Notes: generated by a model from the sequence alone, not told the origin. A DNA stretch of 64,000 nt from Mesorhizobium sp. M7A.F.Ca.US.008.03.1.1 (GCF_003997495.1 NZ_RZRU01000011.1:124001-188000), one strand, 5' to 3'. Shown: positions 51,717 to 61,438, numbered from the stretch's first letter. Made by a program: numbers and translations.

Positions 51717-54257
51717 ATGAATGCCATGACTCAATCCACATCGGCCGGCTCCGTCCCGGTTTTCAGCTCGACCTTCCAGATCGGCATCGACGGCATGACC
51801 TGCGCGTCCTGTGTGCGGCGCGTCGAAAAGGCGATCGCGGCGGCGCCTGGCGTTGCCAGTGCCTCGGTCAATCTGGCGACCGAACGAGCAGAACTGACCT
51901 TCTCGGGCAAGGTGGACATCGCACCGGTTCTGGCGGCGGTCGCGGCCGCCGGTTATGCTGCGCGCGAAAACACGTTTGAGCTTGCCATAGAGGGCATGAC
52001 CTGCGCCTCCTGCGTTTCGCGCATTGAAAAAGCCCTGAAGACTGTGCCAGGCGTCGTCGCCGCAAGCGTCAATCTCGCGACCGAGCGCGCCACCGTTCGC
52101 GCCATTGCCGGCGCGGTCGACACCGAGACGCTGGAAAAGAAGATCGCTGCGGCTGGCTACCAGGCTCGTGCTATTTCTCCCGAATCCGCTGGCGATCAGG
52201 AGCGGAGTGGCCGCGAAGCCGAAATCCGTGCCCTCACCCTCGTGCTCGGCGTCGCCGCCGTGCTGACGCTGCCGGTCTTCGTTCTGGAGATGGGTTCGCA
52301 TCTGGTGCCGGCATTCCATCACTGGGTGATGATGACGCTTGGGGACTGGAATTGGCGCCTGCAATTCGTGCTGACCACGATCGTTCTCTTCGGACCCGGC
52401 CTTCGATTTTTCCGAAAAGGCATTCCGGCGCTGCTCAAGGGCGCTCCGGACATGAACGCGCTTGTCGCCCTGGGTTCGGGCGCCGCCTGGTCCTATTCGG
52501 TGGTCGCTACCTTCATACCCGGCCTGCTGCCGGCTGGGACCGCCAACGTCTATTACGAGGCCGCGGCAGTGATCGTCACGCTGATCCTGCTCGGCCGCAC
52601 TCTCGAAGCGCGCGCCAAGGGCCGCACCGGCGAGGCGATCAAGAAGCTCGTCGGGCTGCAGGCCAAGACGGCGCATGTCGTCAAGGACGGCGTCACGGTG
52701 GAAGTGCCGCTGGCCGAGGTGCGAAGCGGCGATCTGGTGGTCGTGCGCCCCGGCGAGAAGATTGCCGTCGACGGTGAGATCGTCGAAGGCTCGTCTTTCG
52801 TCAACGAGGCGATGATCACCGGCGAGCCGCTCCCTGTCACCAAAGGCGTCGGCGCCGAGGTCATCGGCGGCACCATCAACAAAACCGGAAGCTTCACGTT
52901 CCGTGCGACGAAGGTCGGTTCTCAGACGCTGCTCGCCCAGATCATCCGCATGGTCGAGGCGGCGCAAGGCGCGAAGCTGCCGATCCAGGCGCTTGTCGAC
53001 AAGGTGACAGCGTGGTTCGTCCCGGGGGTGATCGCCGCGGCCGTGCTTACCTTCGGCATCTGGCTGGTCTTCGGTCCTGACCCCGCACTGTCCTTCGCTC
53101 TCGTCAATGCGGTTGCCGTACTGATCATCGCCTGCCCGTGCGCCATGGGGCTGGCCACACCAACCTCGATCATGGTCGGCACCGGCCGCGCGGCCGAACT
53201 CGGCGTGCTGTTCCGCAAGGGCGATGCGCTGCAGACGCTGCGTGACGCCACTGTGATCGCGCTTGATAAGACCGGCACCCTCACGGAGGGCCGCCCCGAA
53301 CTGACCGACTTCGCCACGGCCGGCAACTTGCCGGAAGATGAAGTGCTGAGGCTGGTCGCTTCGGCGGAAGCGCGCTCGGAGCATCCGGTCGCTGAGGCAA
53401 TTGCACGTGCGGCTGGACAACGCTCCGTTGCCCTCGCCGCCGTCGCGGATTTTGAGGCTGTTCCCGGCTTTGGGGTGCGGGGAACCGTGGACGGCCGCAG
53501 GGTCGAGGTCGGCGCCGATCGGATGATGCAGAAACTCGGCCTCGATATCTCGGCCTTTGCCACAACGACGGCGCGCCTCGCCGACGAAGGCAAGACCCCG
53601 CTCTACGCAGCCGTCGACGGGCGGCTTGCGGCAGTCATAGCCGTCGCCGACCCGATCAAGGCATCGACGCCCGCTGCGATCAAGGCATTGCATGGCCTCG
53701 GCCTCAAGGTCGTGATGGTGACCGGTGATAACCGGCGCACGGCCGAGGCAATCGGACGGCGCGTCGGCATTGATGAGATCTTTGCCGAGGTGCTGCCGCA
53801 GGGCAAGGTTGACGCGGTCAAGAAGCTCGGCGCCGGCGGTGCCCGCGTCGCCTTCGTCGGTGACGGCATCAACGACGCGCCGGCGCTGGCGGCTGCCGAT
53901 GTCGGCATCGCCATCGGCACCGGCACCGACATCGCCATCGAAAGCGCCGACGTCGTGCTGATGTCAGGCGACCTCACAGGCGTTGCGAACGCGATCGCGC
54001 TCTCAAAGGCGACCTTGCGCAACATCGGCCAGAACTTGTTCTGGGCCTTCGCCTACAACGTGGCGCTGATACCGGTCGCTGCCGGTTTGCTCTATCCTGT
54101 GAACGGCACGCTGCTGTCGCCGATGCTGGCGGCTGGGGCCATGGCATTGTCCAGCGTCTTCGTGCTCACGAACGCGTTGCGGCTGAAGCGCTTCCGCGCC
54201 CCGCTGGAAGAGGATCGCCGGCAAATGGGCCAACCAGCAATGATGCCGGCCGAATAA
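51717..54257 (+). CDS. copA: Cu(I)-translocating P-type ATPase CopA
   Basis: Inner-membrane copper exporter of 846 residues. Two N-terminal HMA domains both show GMTCASC (near 25 and 95). The pump has TGEP (dephosphorylation motif with Pro instead of Ser), [13 protein letters not shown] (near 473), [10 protein letters not shown] (near 518), the SEHPVAEAI motif and [14 protein letters not shown] (near 714). YN and MALSS in the last helices indicate Cu(I). ATG 51717 is preceded by AAGGAC; ATG 51726 is possible. Controlled by the CueR-type promoter and followed by cueR. Confidence 0.96.
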   Translation: MNAMTQSTSAGSVPVFSSTFQIGIDGMTCASCVRRVEKAIAAAPGVASASVNLATERAELTFSGKVDIAPVLAAVAAAGYAARENTFELAIEGMTCASCVSRIEKALKTVPGVVAASVNLATERATVRAIAGAVDTETLEKKIAAAGYQARAISPESAGDQERSGREAEIRALTLVLGVAAVLTLPVFVLEMGSHLVPAFHHWVMMTLGDWNWRLQFVLTTIVLFGPGLRFFRKGIPALLKGAPDMNALVALGSGAAWSYSVVATFIPGLLPAGTANVYYEAAAVIVTLILLGRTLEARAKGRTGEAIKKLVGLQAKTAHVVKDGVTVEVPLAEVRSGDLVVVRPGEKIAVDGEIVEGSSFVNEAMITGEPLPVTKGVGAEVIGGTINKTGSFTFRATKVGSQTLLAQIIRMVEAAQGAKLPIQALVDKVTAWFVPGVIAAAVLTFGIWLVFGPDPALSFALVNAVAVLIIACPCAMGLATPTSIMVGTGRAAELGVLFRKGDALQTLRDATVIALDKTGTLTEGRPELTDFATAGNLPEDEVLRLVASAEARSEHPVAEAIARAAGQRSVALAAVADFEAVPGFGVRGTVDGRRVEVGADRMMQKLGLDISAFATTTARLADEGKTPLYAAVDGRLAAVIAVADPIKASTPAAIKALHGLGLKVVMVTGDNRRTAEAIGRRVGIDEIFAEVLPQGKVDAVKKLGAGGARVAFVGDGINDAPALAAADVGIAIGTGTDIAIESADVVLMSGDLTGVANAIALSKATLRNIGQNLFWAFAYNVALIPVAAGLLYPVNGTLLSPMLAAGAMALSSVFVLTNALRLKRFRAPLEEDRRQMGQPAMMPAE

Positions 54258-54272
54258 TCCATCGAGTCGCAC

Positions 54273-54289
54273 CGGTGCCGGTGCGGCTC
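54273..54289 (+). other. Hairpin between copA and cueR
   Basis: GCACCGG-TG-CCGGTGC forms a seven-base stem just after the copA stop. No T run follows, so it is more likely to stabilise or attenuate the copA transcript than to end it. A separate cueR promoter was not clear. Confidence 0.4.
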
Positions 54290-54324
54290 ACTTGATCTGG
54301 AATTCTCAGCAGGAGCTTAACTTC

Positions 54325-54786
54325 ATGAACATAGGCGAAGCCGCGTCCGCCTCTGGCGTCTCGGCCAAGATGATCCGCTACTATGAATCAACGGGGCTCA
54401 TTTCGCAGGTATCGCGCACCGGTGCCGGTTACCGCGTCTATTCGGAGGACGATGTCCACACGCTGCGGTTCATTCGCAGGTCGCGAGATCTCGGCTTCTC
54501 GGTCGAGCAGATGTCGGATTTGCTGGCGCTCTGGAGCGACCGCTCGCGGGCCAGTGCCGATGTCAAGCGCATCGCCATGGAACATGTCGCCGAGTTGGAG
54601 CGGAAAATGCGTGAGCTGCGCGACATGACGAAGACACTCCGGCATCTGGCGGAGCATTGCAAAGGCAATGATCGTCCGCATTGCCCGATTATCGAGGATC
54701 TTTCCAGCGGTCACGAGGCCGGCTTGCTCAAGCCAAAGCAGACCAAACGCCGCAATGATCCGGCCGGGCGTCGGCACGCTTTGTGA
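54325..54786 (+). CDS. cueR: Cu(I)-responsive MerR-family regulator CueR/HmrR
   Basis: Activates copper efflux genes on sensing cytoplasmic Cu(I). The 153-residue protein starts MNIGEAASASGVSAKMIRYY, the winged-helix DNA-binding motif, and has the RTGAGYRVYSEDDVHTLRFI block. The metal loop is HCKGNDRPHC, with cysteines at residues 112 and 120, the exact CueR positions. Encoded directly after copA; its likely targets are the two 19-base-spacer promoters at 51570 and 51651. Confidence 0.94.
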   Translation: MNIGEAASASGVSAKMIRYYESTGLISQVSRTGAGYRVYSEDDVHTLRFIRRSRDLGFSVEQMSDLLALWSDRSRASADVKRIAMEHVAELERKMRELRDMTKTLRHLAEHCKGNDRPHCPIIEDLSSGHEAGLLKPKQTKRRNDPAGRRHAL

Positions 54787-54831
54787 CCCGTGCTTCGCAT
54801 CTATGTTCATGATCGATTGAGGAGATCAGCA

Positions 54832-56343
54832 ATGCATCGACGTACGTTCCTCGCAGGCCTTGCCTCGCTGGCGAGCGCCCCTGCCGTCGCCCAGATGAAA
54901 ATGGACGACATGGACAACATGCCCGGCATGGACATGGGCGATCACATGGGTCACGACATGGGCGCGCCATCCGGAAAGACAGTAACGCTGCCGGAAGGCG
55001 AAGCGTTGCGGGAGCTACCTCGCCTTGTCAACGAGTCCCGCACGCCCGGCCTGTTCAAGGCGAGGCTCTCGGCCGAACCAGCCACGCTCCGTTTTGCCGA
55101 AGGGCTCGATACGCCGGCCCTCGGCTACAATGGCATGAGCCCCGGCCCGCTGATCGAGGCGGTCGAGGGCGACCGCGTGGAGATCACTTTCGCCAACGGA
55201 ATTCCTAACGAGGCGAGCACCATCCATTGGCATGGGATGCCGGTGCCCGCCGACCAGGACGGCAATCCGATGGACCCGGTTGCGTCGGGCGCCGAGAAAA
55301 CCTACGGCTTCGACCTGCCGGAAGGCAGCGCCGCCTCCTACTGGTATCATCCGCATCCGCACGGCAAGACGGCCGAACAGGTCTATCGCGGCCTTGCCGG
55401 CGTCTTCCTGGTCAGGCCGAAGGCCGATCCGGTTCCGGCCGCCTATGGCGACACGGTGCTGGTGTTCACCGATCTTCGACTTGCCGCCGACGGCACCATG
55501 CCCGACAACACCATGATCGACCTGATGAATGGCCGCGTCGGCGACCATGTGCTGGTCAACGGACAGAAGAACCCAAGGCTGGAGGTCCCCTTCGGCACCA
55601 AGCGGCGGTTCCGCCTTTACAATGTCACCAACGCGCGCTTTTTGCGGCTCGCCTTCGACGGCGCGCCGATGACGATCATCGGAACCGACGGCGGTCTGCT
55701 GGAGGCGCCGGTTGCAGCCGACGACATCCTGCTCAGCCCGGCGGAACGCCTCGAACTGATCGTCTCCTTCGAAAAACCCGGCCCGGTGACGCTGTACACG
55801 CTCGACTACGATCGCGGCTGGATGGGAGCTGGCCGGCCTGCCGATGCGGGCCTCACGCTGCTGACGGTCAATGTTTCGGAAACGCCGGCTGAACAGGTTC
55901 CGCCGCTGCCCGATACGCTGCGGCCAATGGCGCAACTCGGCGCCCCTTTGGTCAACCGCCGCTTCGTCTTCACCGAGACGATGGCCATGAACGCAACCGG
56001 CATGGAGATGGGGTTCCTGATCAACGGCACCGCATTCGACATGTCCCGCGTCGATGTCGTCTCGAAGGCAGGACAGGTCGAACTCTGGGAGGTCGTTAAC
56101 CAGGCCGACATGGACCACCCCTTCCATGTGCACGGGACGCAGTTCCAGGTGGTGGAACATGAGCGCGACGGCAAGAAGAGCGCGCCCGCCTATCGGGCCT
56201 GGAAAGATACCGTCAACGTCGCCCGCGGCGAGACGGTGCGCCTGCTGCTGCGTCAAGACCGGCCGGGGCCTAGAATGTATCACTGCCACATCCTGGAGCA
56301 TGAGCAGCTAGGAATGATGGGCATTGTCGACGTGCAGGCGTAG
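54832..56343 (+). CDS. Multicopper oxidase (CueO/CopA-like)
   Basis: A 503-residue periplasmic oxidase with a Tat-like signal (MHRRTFLAGLASLASAPAVAQ), then a Met/His stretch (MDDMDNMPGMDMGDHMGHDM). Copper ligands: TIHWHGMPVPADQDG (near 131), YWYHPHPHGKT (near 172), HPFHVHGTQFQV (near 428) and YHCHILEHEQLGMM (near 483). GAGGAG precedes ATG 54832 at 10 bases. It probably oxidises Cu(I) to the less toxic Cu(II). It follows cueR by 45 bases and may be in its operon. Confidence 0.94.
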   Translation: MHRRTFLAGLASLASAPAVAQMKMDDMDNMPGMDMGDHMGHDMGAPSGKTVTLPEGEALRELPRLVNESRTPGLFKARLSAEPATLRFAEGLDTPALGYNGMSPGPLIEAVEGDRVEITFANGIPNEASTIHWHGMPVPADQDGNPMDPVASGAEKTYGFDLPEGSAASYWYHPHPHGKTAEQVYRGLAGVFLVRPKADPVPAAYGDTVLVFTDLRLAADGTMPDNTMIDLMNGRVGDHVLVNGQKNPRLEVPFGTKRRFRLYNVTNARFLRLAFDGAPMTIIGTDGGLLEAPVAADDILLSPAERLELIVSFEKPGPVTLYTLDYDRGWMGAGRPADAGLTLLTVNVSETPAEQVPPLPDTLRPMAQLGAPLVNRRFVFTETMAMNATGMEMGFLINGTAFDMSRVDVVSKAGQVELWEVVNQADMDHPFHVHGTQFQVVEHERDGKKSAPAYRAWKDTVNVARGETVRLLLRQDRPGPRMYHCHILEHEQLGMMGIVDVQA

Positions 56344-56370
56344 CCAACGGACGGGCCAATCCAAAACACG

Positions 56371-56811
56371 ATGGAAACGCTGGCCCTTTATGGCACCCTG
56401 TTCGCCAGCGCTTTCCTGGCCGCGACAATCCTGCCGGTGTCGTCCGAGGTCGTCTTGGTCGGCATGCTCGCCTCGGGACGCGCCGACCCTGCCCTGCTCC
56501 TTGCGGTCGCCACCGTCGGCAACACGCTGGGCTCGGTGTTGAACTGGGTCCTCGGACGAGGCATCGACACGCTGCAGACCAGGCGCTGGTTCCCGATATC
56601 GGGCGACCAATATGAGCGCGCGAGCCGGACCTTTCGCCGGTATGGCGCCTGGACGCTCCTGTTTGCCTGGCTGCCGATCGTCGGCGACGCCTTCACGGTC
56701 GCGGCGGGTGCTGCTCGCGTGCATCTCGGCCTGTTCGTGGTGCTCGTCGCGATTGGCAAGGCCGCGCGCTATGCAGCGATCGTCGCCGGAGGAATGTGGT
56801 TGATCGCATAG
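56371..56811 (+). CDS. YqaA/DedA-like (VTT superfamily) membrane protein
   Basis: A 146-residue inner-membrane protein with about four helices. The motif LPVSSEVVLVGMLASGRADP (about 22-41) and GNTLGSVLNWVLGRG (about 50-64) are typical of the YqaA group of the VTT superfamily. WLPIVGDAFTVAAGAARV near 100 is the conserved C-terminal membrane hairpin. Members may move lipids or ions; the role in the copper setting is unknown. It follows the oxidase by 27 bases. Confidence 0.85.
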   Translation: METLALYGTLFASAFLAATILPVSSEVVLVGMLASGRADPALLLAVATVGNTLGSVLNWVLGRGIDTLQTRRWFPISGDQYERASRTFRRYGAWTLLFAWLPIVGDAFTVAAGAARVHLGLFVVLVAIGKAARYAAIVAGGMWLIA

Positions 56812-56828
56812 ATTGAATTTGTGATCTC

Positions 56829-56844
56829 GATCATATGCTTCGCT
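56829..56844 (+). promoter_or_regulatory. Palindrome upstream of the Crp/Fnr-family gene
   Basis: A perfect dyad TGATCTCGATCA within GTGATCTCGATCATATG (spanning about 56821-56836) has the FNR-type core TGAT-N4-ATCA. It lies about 40 bases before the Crp/Fnr regulator gene and may be its own operator, giving autoregulation. Exact edges of the site are approximate. Confidence 0.45.
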
Positions 56845-56869
56845 TTTCCGAGGCGGTAACGTCCGGCCC

Positions 56870-57547
56870 ATGAGAAAACGCGGCGACCAGTCGTCCAATT
56901 CGTCATGTGGTTCCACGAATGAAGGAGCCGCGGGCTTCGATCTGGCTTCCTTGTTCGCGGAGGACAGGGATCGCCCCCTCTTGCCCGGGCAGTTCCTGTT
57001 CCGTCAGGGGGAGCCGGCCGATCGCGTGTTCCTGATCCGGCGCGGGCACCTACGGATGGTCCGCCATCTCGCTTCCGGAGAGGCCGTCGTCATTCATACC
57101 GGGCAGACTGGCGACCTCTTCGCCGAGGCGGCGCTGTTCGCTCAGAACTACCACTGTGACGGGCAGGCAGTGGACGCCGCGGCAGTTGCCAGTTGCCGAA
57201 AGGCGGAAGTACTTCGCGCCTTCGGTGCCTCGCCGTCCATGTCGCTCGCCTGGATCGAGCGTGTGACACAGCAACTCCACGCGGCACGGGCGCTGATCGA
57301 ATTGCGCAACATCCGCTCGGCCGAGGAACGCGTCCTCCAGCATCTCCGGCTCCGCGCCGATTCCGCCGGCGAGGTCGCGTTCGAGGGACGGCTGCTCGAT
57401 GTTGCTGCCGAGCTTGGTCTGACGCACGAAGCCTACTATCGCGCCCTCGCAAACCTGGCCAGGTCCGGCGCGATCAGCCGCGATCGCCGCCGGATGCGGT
57501 TGAGCTCACCCGTTCATTCTCCCCTATCGAAGGAACGCCGCCAATGA
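56870..57547 (+). CDS. Crp/Fnr-family transcriptional regulator lacking an FNR-type iron-sulfur site
   Basis: A 225-residue regulator: cyclic-nucleotide-binding-type beta-barrel (LPGQFLFRQGEPADRVFLIR, about 38-57) and winged helix. Only scattered cysteines are present, with no N-terminal cluster of four, so it is not an oxygen-sensing FNR. The recognition helix reads GLTHEAYYRALANL, with Tyr where FNR has Ser and Crp has Gly next to the key Arg. Its stop overlaps the following secreted-protein gene (ATGA). Signal unknown. Confidence 0.87.
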   Translation: MRKRGDQSSNSSCGSTNEGAAGFDLASLFAEDRDRPLLPGQFLFRQGEPADRVFLIRRGHLRMVRHLASGEAVVIHTGQTGDLFAEAALFAQNYHCDGQAVDAAAVASCRKAEVLRAFGASPSMSLAWIERVTQQLHAARALIELRNIRSAEERVLQHLRLRADSAGEVAFEGRLLDVAAELGLTHEAYYRALANLARSGAISRDRRRMRLSSPVHSPLSKERRQ

Positions 57548-58023
57548 ATGCAAAGCTCGCCATTGCCCTCACCACCCTGCTCAGCGTCGTCCCCGCCGCA
57601 GCCCAGCAAGCGGATCATGCAGCAGGGCATGCCGAACATCTCGGCGCGGCGGTTATGCCATTCGACCTTGCCCGCAGCATGCATGTGTTCACGCCGCTGT
57701 CGGATGGCGGGACGCAGGCCGTTACCTCGCGCGATGGCGATCCCGCGCAGGTGGAGCTGATCCGGGCGCATCTGCGCAAGGAAGCCGACGCCTTTGCACG
57801 CGGCGACTATGCGGATCCGTCATCCATCCATGGTTCTGCGATGCCAGGTCTGGCCGAGCTCAGGGCCGGTGCCGGGCGCATCGGCGTCACATTCGCCACC
57901 ATTCCTGCAGGGGCTCATCTGCGCTTCACAGCCAGCGATCCAGCGCTCGTGGCCGCGCTGCATCGATGGTTCGAGGCACAGGTGCGCGATCACGGCGCGG
58001 ATGCGATGATGCATGGATCCTAG
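57544..58023 (+). CDS. Secreted hypothetical protein, copper-cluster associated
   Basis: A 159-residue periplasmic protein with a signal peptide (MNAKLAIALTTLLSVVPAAA) and a His-rich start of the mature chain (QQADHAAGHAEHLG). The conserved-looking body, VMPFDLARSMHVFTPLSDGG then RKEADAFARGDYADPSSIHG and DPALVAALHRWFEAQVRDHG, occurs in many proteobacteria; relatives are sometimes mislabelled aspartate carbamoyltransferase, but there is no such active site. Translation-coupled to the Crp/Fnr gene. Function unknown. Confidence 0.75.
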   Translation: MNAKLAIALTTLLSVVPAAAQQADHAAGHAEHLGAAVMPFDLARSMHVFTPLSDGGTQAVTSRDGDPAQVELIRAHLRKEADAFARGDYADPSSIHGSAMPGLAELRAGAGRIGVTFATIPAGAHLRFTASDPALVAALHRWFEAQVRDHGADAMMHGS

Positions 58024-58050
58024 CGGCGGCCTGACACTAGACCGTCCCGA

Positions 58051-58611
58051 TCACTGCACCTTCGCACGAAACTTCGCATGGCAGCTTGTGCAGTCCTGCA
58101 GGATCAGGTGGAGAAGATGTTCCGCCGGCAGCTTGGAGGGATCAGCTTCCTTGGCGGCGCCAGCCCGTTTTCCAAGCAGGCTGCCACCCATCGCCATGTC
58201 GGGCCCCATCCTCATGGCGCTCGAGATGCTGTCCGCAGGCGCCTTGTCGGCTTCGACAGCGAGAGCGCTCGCCAGCGTTGCGATATGGCTGGCAAGCGCA
58301 TCGAATTCGTCGCGGGACTGGTCGATCTCCTGCTTTGCCGCGGAAGGGCTACCAAGTGAATCCGCTGGGAATTCCGCGGCCAAGACGCCGGTGCGGCGAT
58401 GGATCGTCTCGGCCGCCTGCCTGAATGCCGGCGCATCGTAGGCTATCTTCCCGCCGAACATGCCGGCGATCTGTCTTGCTGCGGCGGCCATTTCCTTCAT
58501 CGACGACTGGCGCGCGACGATGACGGGCTTGTCAGGAAGATGCGTCGCGGCGACCGCTGCGGCGATGCCGATCAGCAGCAGAGGGATGGCGTAAATTGAG
58601 GTGCGTTTCAT
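58051..58611 (-). CDS. Cytochrome c' family (class II) c-type cytochrome
   Basis: A 186-residue exported protein with a signal peptide (SIYAIPLLLIGIAAAVAATH) and a four-helix body. The single haem-binding motif QDCTSCHAKFR lies near the C-terminus (about 174-184), the position that defines cytochromes c'. Such proteins bind NO or CO or serve as electron carriers in the periplasm. It is convergent with the secreted-protein gene and 24 bases downstream of the DUF1007 gene. Confidence 0.88.
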   Translation of the reverse strand: MKRTSIYAIPLLLIGIAAAVAATHLPDKPVIVARQSSMKEMAAAARQIAGMFGGKIAYDAPAFRQAAETIHRRTGVLAAEFPADSLGSPSAAKQEIDQSRDEFDALASHIATLASALAVEADKAPADSISSAMRMGPDMAMGGSLLGKRAGAAKEADPSKLPAEHLLHLILQDCTSCHAKFRAKVQ

Positions 58612-58635
58612 TGGACCGTGGTTTGCAGCAGCGGA

Positions 58636-59301
58636 TTATTCCCGTGACAAGCAGGTCAATTCGAGTTTCGTGGCGAAGATCTTGCTCATGTCGGTTCCGG
58701 TGGGGTCGTTGAAGAACGCATCGGTGAGCGTTTTCTGGTTCTGAGCAATGGCGTCATCGGCGTTCGGACGGATCACGGCGGGTTTGCAGGTCGCAGGCAG
58801 CCCCTCTACCACAATGTCGTCGTCCTTGATGAAATCGATCGCCGTGTAGAACGAAGGATCATAAATCCCGAAATCGACCTTCCCTGAGAGCTTCAACGGC
58901 TCTTTTGGTTTGGACTCAAACGAGATGATCAGTTGATCCTTGTCGAATTCCGCCTTCAATGCCGGTGGGGGACTCATCGGAATGTCCCTCCCGTCGACCG
59001 TCACGATCTGAAAATAATTGTACTCCGCCAGCGACGCGTAAACCGTTTCGGAAACGGCCTGCATCTCGGCGCTGCTGAGCTGGAGATCGGAGTCCTTGTC
59101 GAACTCCATCATCACAGCGCTGGAAAACAGCTCGTCGAAGCGCCAGAAGTGCCGCAGCGAGCTGATGGTCGAAGTGTTGTTGTCCACGGCAAGGGCGAGC
59201 CGCGCCTCCGCGAAAACATGGGGATGCGCGTTCGCGACGTTGGGCGCCAGCACACCGGCGAGCAACATCACTGACATGCACGGCCGGGAAATCGGAATCA
59301 T
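58636..59301 (-). CDS. Exported DUF1007 family protein
   Basis: A 221-residue protein with a signal peptide ending NVANAHPHVFAEARLAL. The HPHVF motif directly after cleavage is the hallmark of DUF1007, whose members are often found beside metal (nickel/cobalt/zinc) transporters. FWRFDELFSSAVMMEFDKDS contains an EF-hand-like acidic loop (DKDSDLQLSSAE). Role unknown, possibly periplasmic metal binding. It precedes the cytochrome c' gene on the same strand. Confidence 0.88.
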   Translation of the reverse strand: MIPISRPCMSVMLLAGVLAPNVANAHPHVFAEARLALAVDNNTSTISSLRHFWRFDELFSSAVMMEFDKDSDLQLSSAEMQAVSETVYASLAEYNYFQIVTVDGRDIPMSPPPALKAEFDKDQLIISFESKPKEPLKLSGKVDFGIYDPSFYTAIDFIKDDDIVVEGLPATCKPAVIRPNADDAIAQNQKTLTDAFFNDPTGTDMSKIFATKLELTCLSRE

Positions 59302-59409
59302 GCTTGTTCCATTCTGGATCTTAACGGAACAGTAGCATCAAAGCGGGCCGAATTGGGACGGCCAGCCCTGCTGGCCGGCGAAGGCGGTCGAGGAAATCGG
59401 GGGCGAAGC

Positions 59410-60201
59410 ATGTTTTTCATCGTGTCGAAACTGGTCGAAACCGTTCTGCTTCCATCGAACGATATCGGCCTTCTCGCAGCGCTGGGGATACTGGCCCTGA
59501 TCGTGCGACGCAGGCGCATCGGCCTGGCGCTGCTCACCACCTCGGCTGTGCTCCTGATCATGGCCGGCTGGACGCCCTTGGGTTCGGCCCTTGTGATGAC
59601 GCTCGAAGATCGCTTCCCGCCGACGGATATGCCGGCTTCAGTGGCCGGCATCGTCATGCTTGGCGGCGCAGTGAATACACACATTACGGAAGATCGCGGC
59701 AGCATCACGCTGAACGACAATGCCGAGCGCGTCGTCGCCGTCGCCACATTGTCGCGGCGATACCCCGGCGCCCGCATCCTGCTTTCAGGGGGAAGCGGGC
59801 ATCTCCTCAGCGGCCACGCATTCACCGAGTCCGAAGGAGCCCGCAGGCTGCTCGTCGAACTCGGTGTTCCGCAAGAGCGGATCGAGCTTGAGGAGCGGTC
59901 GCGCACGACCTTCGAGAATGCGATGGAAAGCGTTGCCGTCGCCAAGCCGAAGCCAGGCGAAATCTGGCTGCTGGTGACCTCGGCCTATAACATGCCGCGG
60001 GCCGTCGCCTCATTCCGCGCGGCCAATTTCCCGATCGTCGCGTATCCGGTCGACTACCGTACGCGACAGGGCGACCTCCATCGCCCGATGAATTCCGTTG
60101 CCGATGGGCTGGTGCTGATGGACATTGCCGCTCACGAGTGGCTCGGGCTAGCAACGTATCGTCTGGCGGGAAAGACGGCGGATGTCCTGCCAAGCCCCTG
60201 A
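59410..60201 (+). CDS. YdcF/ElyC-family DUF218 membrane protein
   Basis: A 263-residue protein with two N-terminal helices (GLLAALGILALIVRRRRIGL and LLTTSAVLLIMAGWTPLGSA) and a DUF218 domain facing the periplasm. GIVMLGGAVNTHITEDRG, ARILLSGGSGH and EERSRTTFENAMES are the family's core strands, and LVTSAYNMPRAVASFRA follows. ElyC-type members influence envelope and peptidoglycan metabolism. A 7-base-stem hairpin (59360-59376) lies upstream of its ATG. Confidence 0.88.
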   Translation: MFFIVSKLVETVLLPSNDIGLLAALGILALIVRRRRIGLALLTTSAVLLIMAGWTPLGSALVMTLEDRFPPTDMPASVAGIVMLGGAVNTHITEDRGSITLNDNAERVVAVATLSRRYPGARILLSGGSGHLLSGHAFTESEGARRLLVELGVPQERIELEERSRTTFENAMESVAVAKPKPGEIWLLVTSAYNMPRAVASFRAANFPIVAYPVDYRTRQGDLHRPMNSVADGLVLMDIAAHEWLGLATYRLAGKTADVLPSP

Positions 60202-60279
60202 GCATGGAAAGCTCTCGCATCTCGGCCGACCATTGTGTCGGCGCGATTTCTCGCCATCAATGGCTGGGTTCGCGCCGGC

Positions 60280-61335
60280 TCAGTGATGGCCGCGATTACC
60301 GAACAGATGACCGAAAAAGCTTCTGCCGGTGCGATGCAGGCTGGCAAGAAAACTGACCTTGATCATCCCTAAAAAAATCAAGAGCCCGATAGCCGCATAC
60401 GAAAGCGGATTCAGAAATTCGCCGAGGCCGTTGCGCGATATCGAGACAGCGACGCCGGCATGCGCTCCGAGCACCAAGACCACGGCCAGCACGATTGCGG
60501 CGGCTGCAACATGTCGCTTCCACCCCTGAGCGGCGACGATCTCATTGAGGTTGAAACCGGTAAACTCCTCGGCATGAATGCTGTCCTCGCCTGCTCCCGA
60601 GTCTACCAGCACAGACTTCATGGCGCTGACCATTTCCGGTAGCCCCGAAACGTAGTAGATCGCGGACGGCAGATCTCCGGCCTGCCTGGCCAGCATCGCT
60701 CGGTCTATGTGACCGGTTTCCCCCTTCCATTGCCCTGCCGAATTGCCGGCTTCGGTCATTGTCGCGATCAATTTGAAAGATGGGCTTTGCTCCGCGAGTT
60801 TGCGCAACTCGTCGAGATACGCAGCGTCCTCGGGCCGCCGGTTCGAGTAGAACAAGAACATCTTGTACGGCAGCCCTCTCTCCACCGCGTCCTTGATCAT
60901 CGACAAGGCTGGGGCGATGCCGATACCCCCGGCAAGAAAGACTGCTGGCCTAGCGGTGTCTTCGTGCAGGGCGAACGCTCCATGCGGAACATCCAGAAGT
61001 ATGTCGATGCGAACCTTGGCGCCGATCTGCAGGCACCCCATGACGCGCTTGAATGCGGTGTCACGCATTCTCATTGCGATGACCAAATCAACGTCCTGAG
61101 GCGTGCTTGCCAGCGAGAAAAACCGGCTGTTGCCGCCGTCGGTTTCAGCAGGGTCGATGAGCGTCATGCGCACATGCTGGCCGGCCTTGAAACGAAATCC
61201 CTCGGGTTTCTCAAAGAAAAAGGCCAAGGTGCCGTCCGCTATCTCTTCCTTGGCTTTCAACGGCACCTCGAATGACCCCTTCTTCATCGAAGCGCCAGAG
61301 CGGCCATGCATGCGACGGTAGCGTTCATGGTCCAT
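60280..61335 (-). CDS. FAD/NAD-binding flavin reductase with C-terminal membrane anchor
   Basis: A 351-residue oxidoreductase of the ferredoxin-NADP reductase superfamily. The FAD domain includes FRFKAGQHVRMTLID and SRFFSLASTPQ (RxxS-type flavin contact). The NAD domain has AVFLAGGIGIAPALSMIKDA (about 135-154), FLFYSNRRPEDAAY and YYVSGLPEMVSAM, ending IHAEEFTGF. Instead of a 2Fe-2S domain, the last 75 residues hold two membrane helices (HVAAAAIVLAVVLVLGAHAG and LSYAAIGLLIFLGMIKVSFL). ATG 61335 is taken as start; 61311 is possible. It diverges from the TetR gene. Confidence 0.85.
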   Translation of the reverse strand: MDHERYRRMHGRSGASMKKGSFEVPLKAKEEIADGTLAFFFEKPEGFRFKAGQHVRMTLIDPAETDGGNSRFFSLASTPQDVDLVIAMRMRDTAFKRVMGCLQIGAKVRIDILLDVPHGAFALHEDTARPAVFLAGGIGIAPALSMIKDAVERGLPYKMFLFYSNRRPEDAAYLDELRKLAEQSPSFKLIATMTEAGNSAGQWKGETGHIDRAMLARQAGDLPSAIYYVSGLPEMVSAMKSVLVDSGAGEDSIHAEEFTGFNLNEIVAAQGWKRHVAAAAIVLAVVLVLGAHAGVAVSISRNGLGEFLNPLSYAAIGLLIFLGMIKVSFLASLHRTGRSFFGHLFGNRGHH

Positions 61336-61370
61336 CTCGGATTTCCTTGCGCGATCCTTCGATCCAAAAA

Positions 61371-61438
61371 TGGACAGAATGTCCGAAAAAGGACATCGTG
61401 GCCGGAACTTGTCAACGAACAGAGTTGCCGGAATGTCC
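61371..61438. promoter_or_regulatory. GGACA/TGTCC half-site array, probable TetR operator
   Basis: Three half-sites alternate in orientation: GGACA (61372-61376), TGTCC (61380-61384) and GGACA (61391-61395), with a fourth TGTCC at 61434-61438. The first pair is GGACA-GAA-TGTCC, a perfect short dyad. They fill the 141-base gap between the flavin reductase and the TetR-type gene, where an autoregulatory repressor would be expected to bind. Confidence 0.6.

Noticed and set aside
51675..53693. 672-codon open frame on the minus strand inside copA
   Set aside because: Arg/Asp-rich shadow of the copA coding strand at high GC; no domain and copA is certain.
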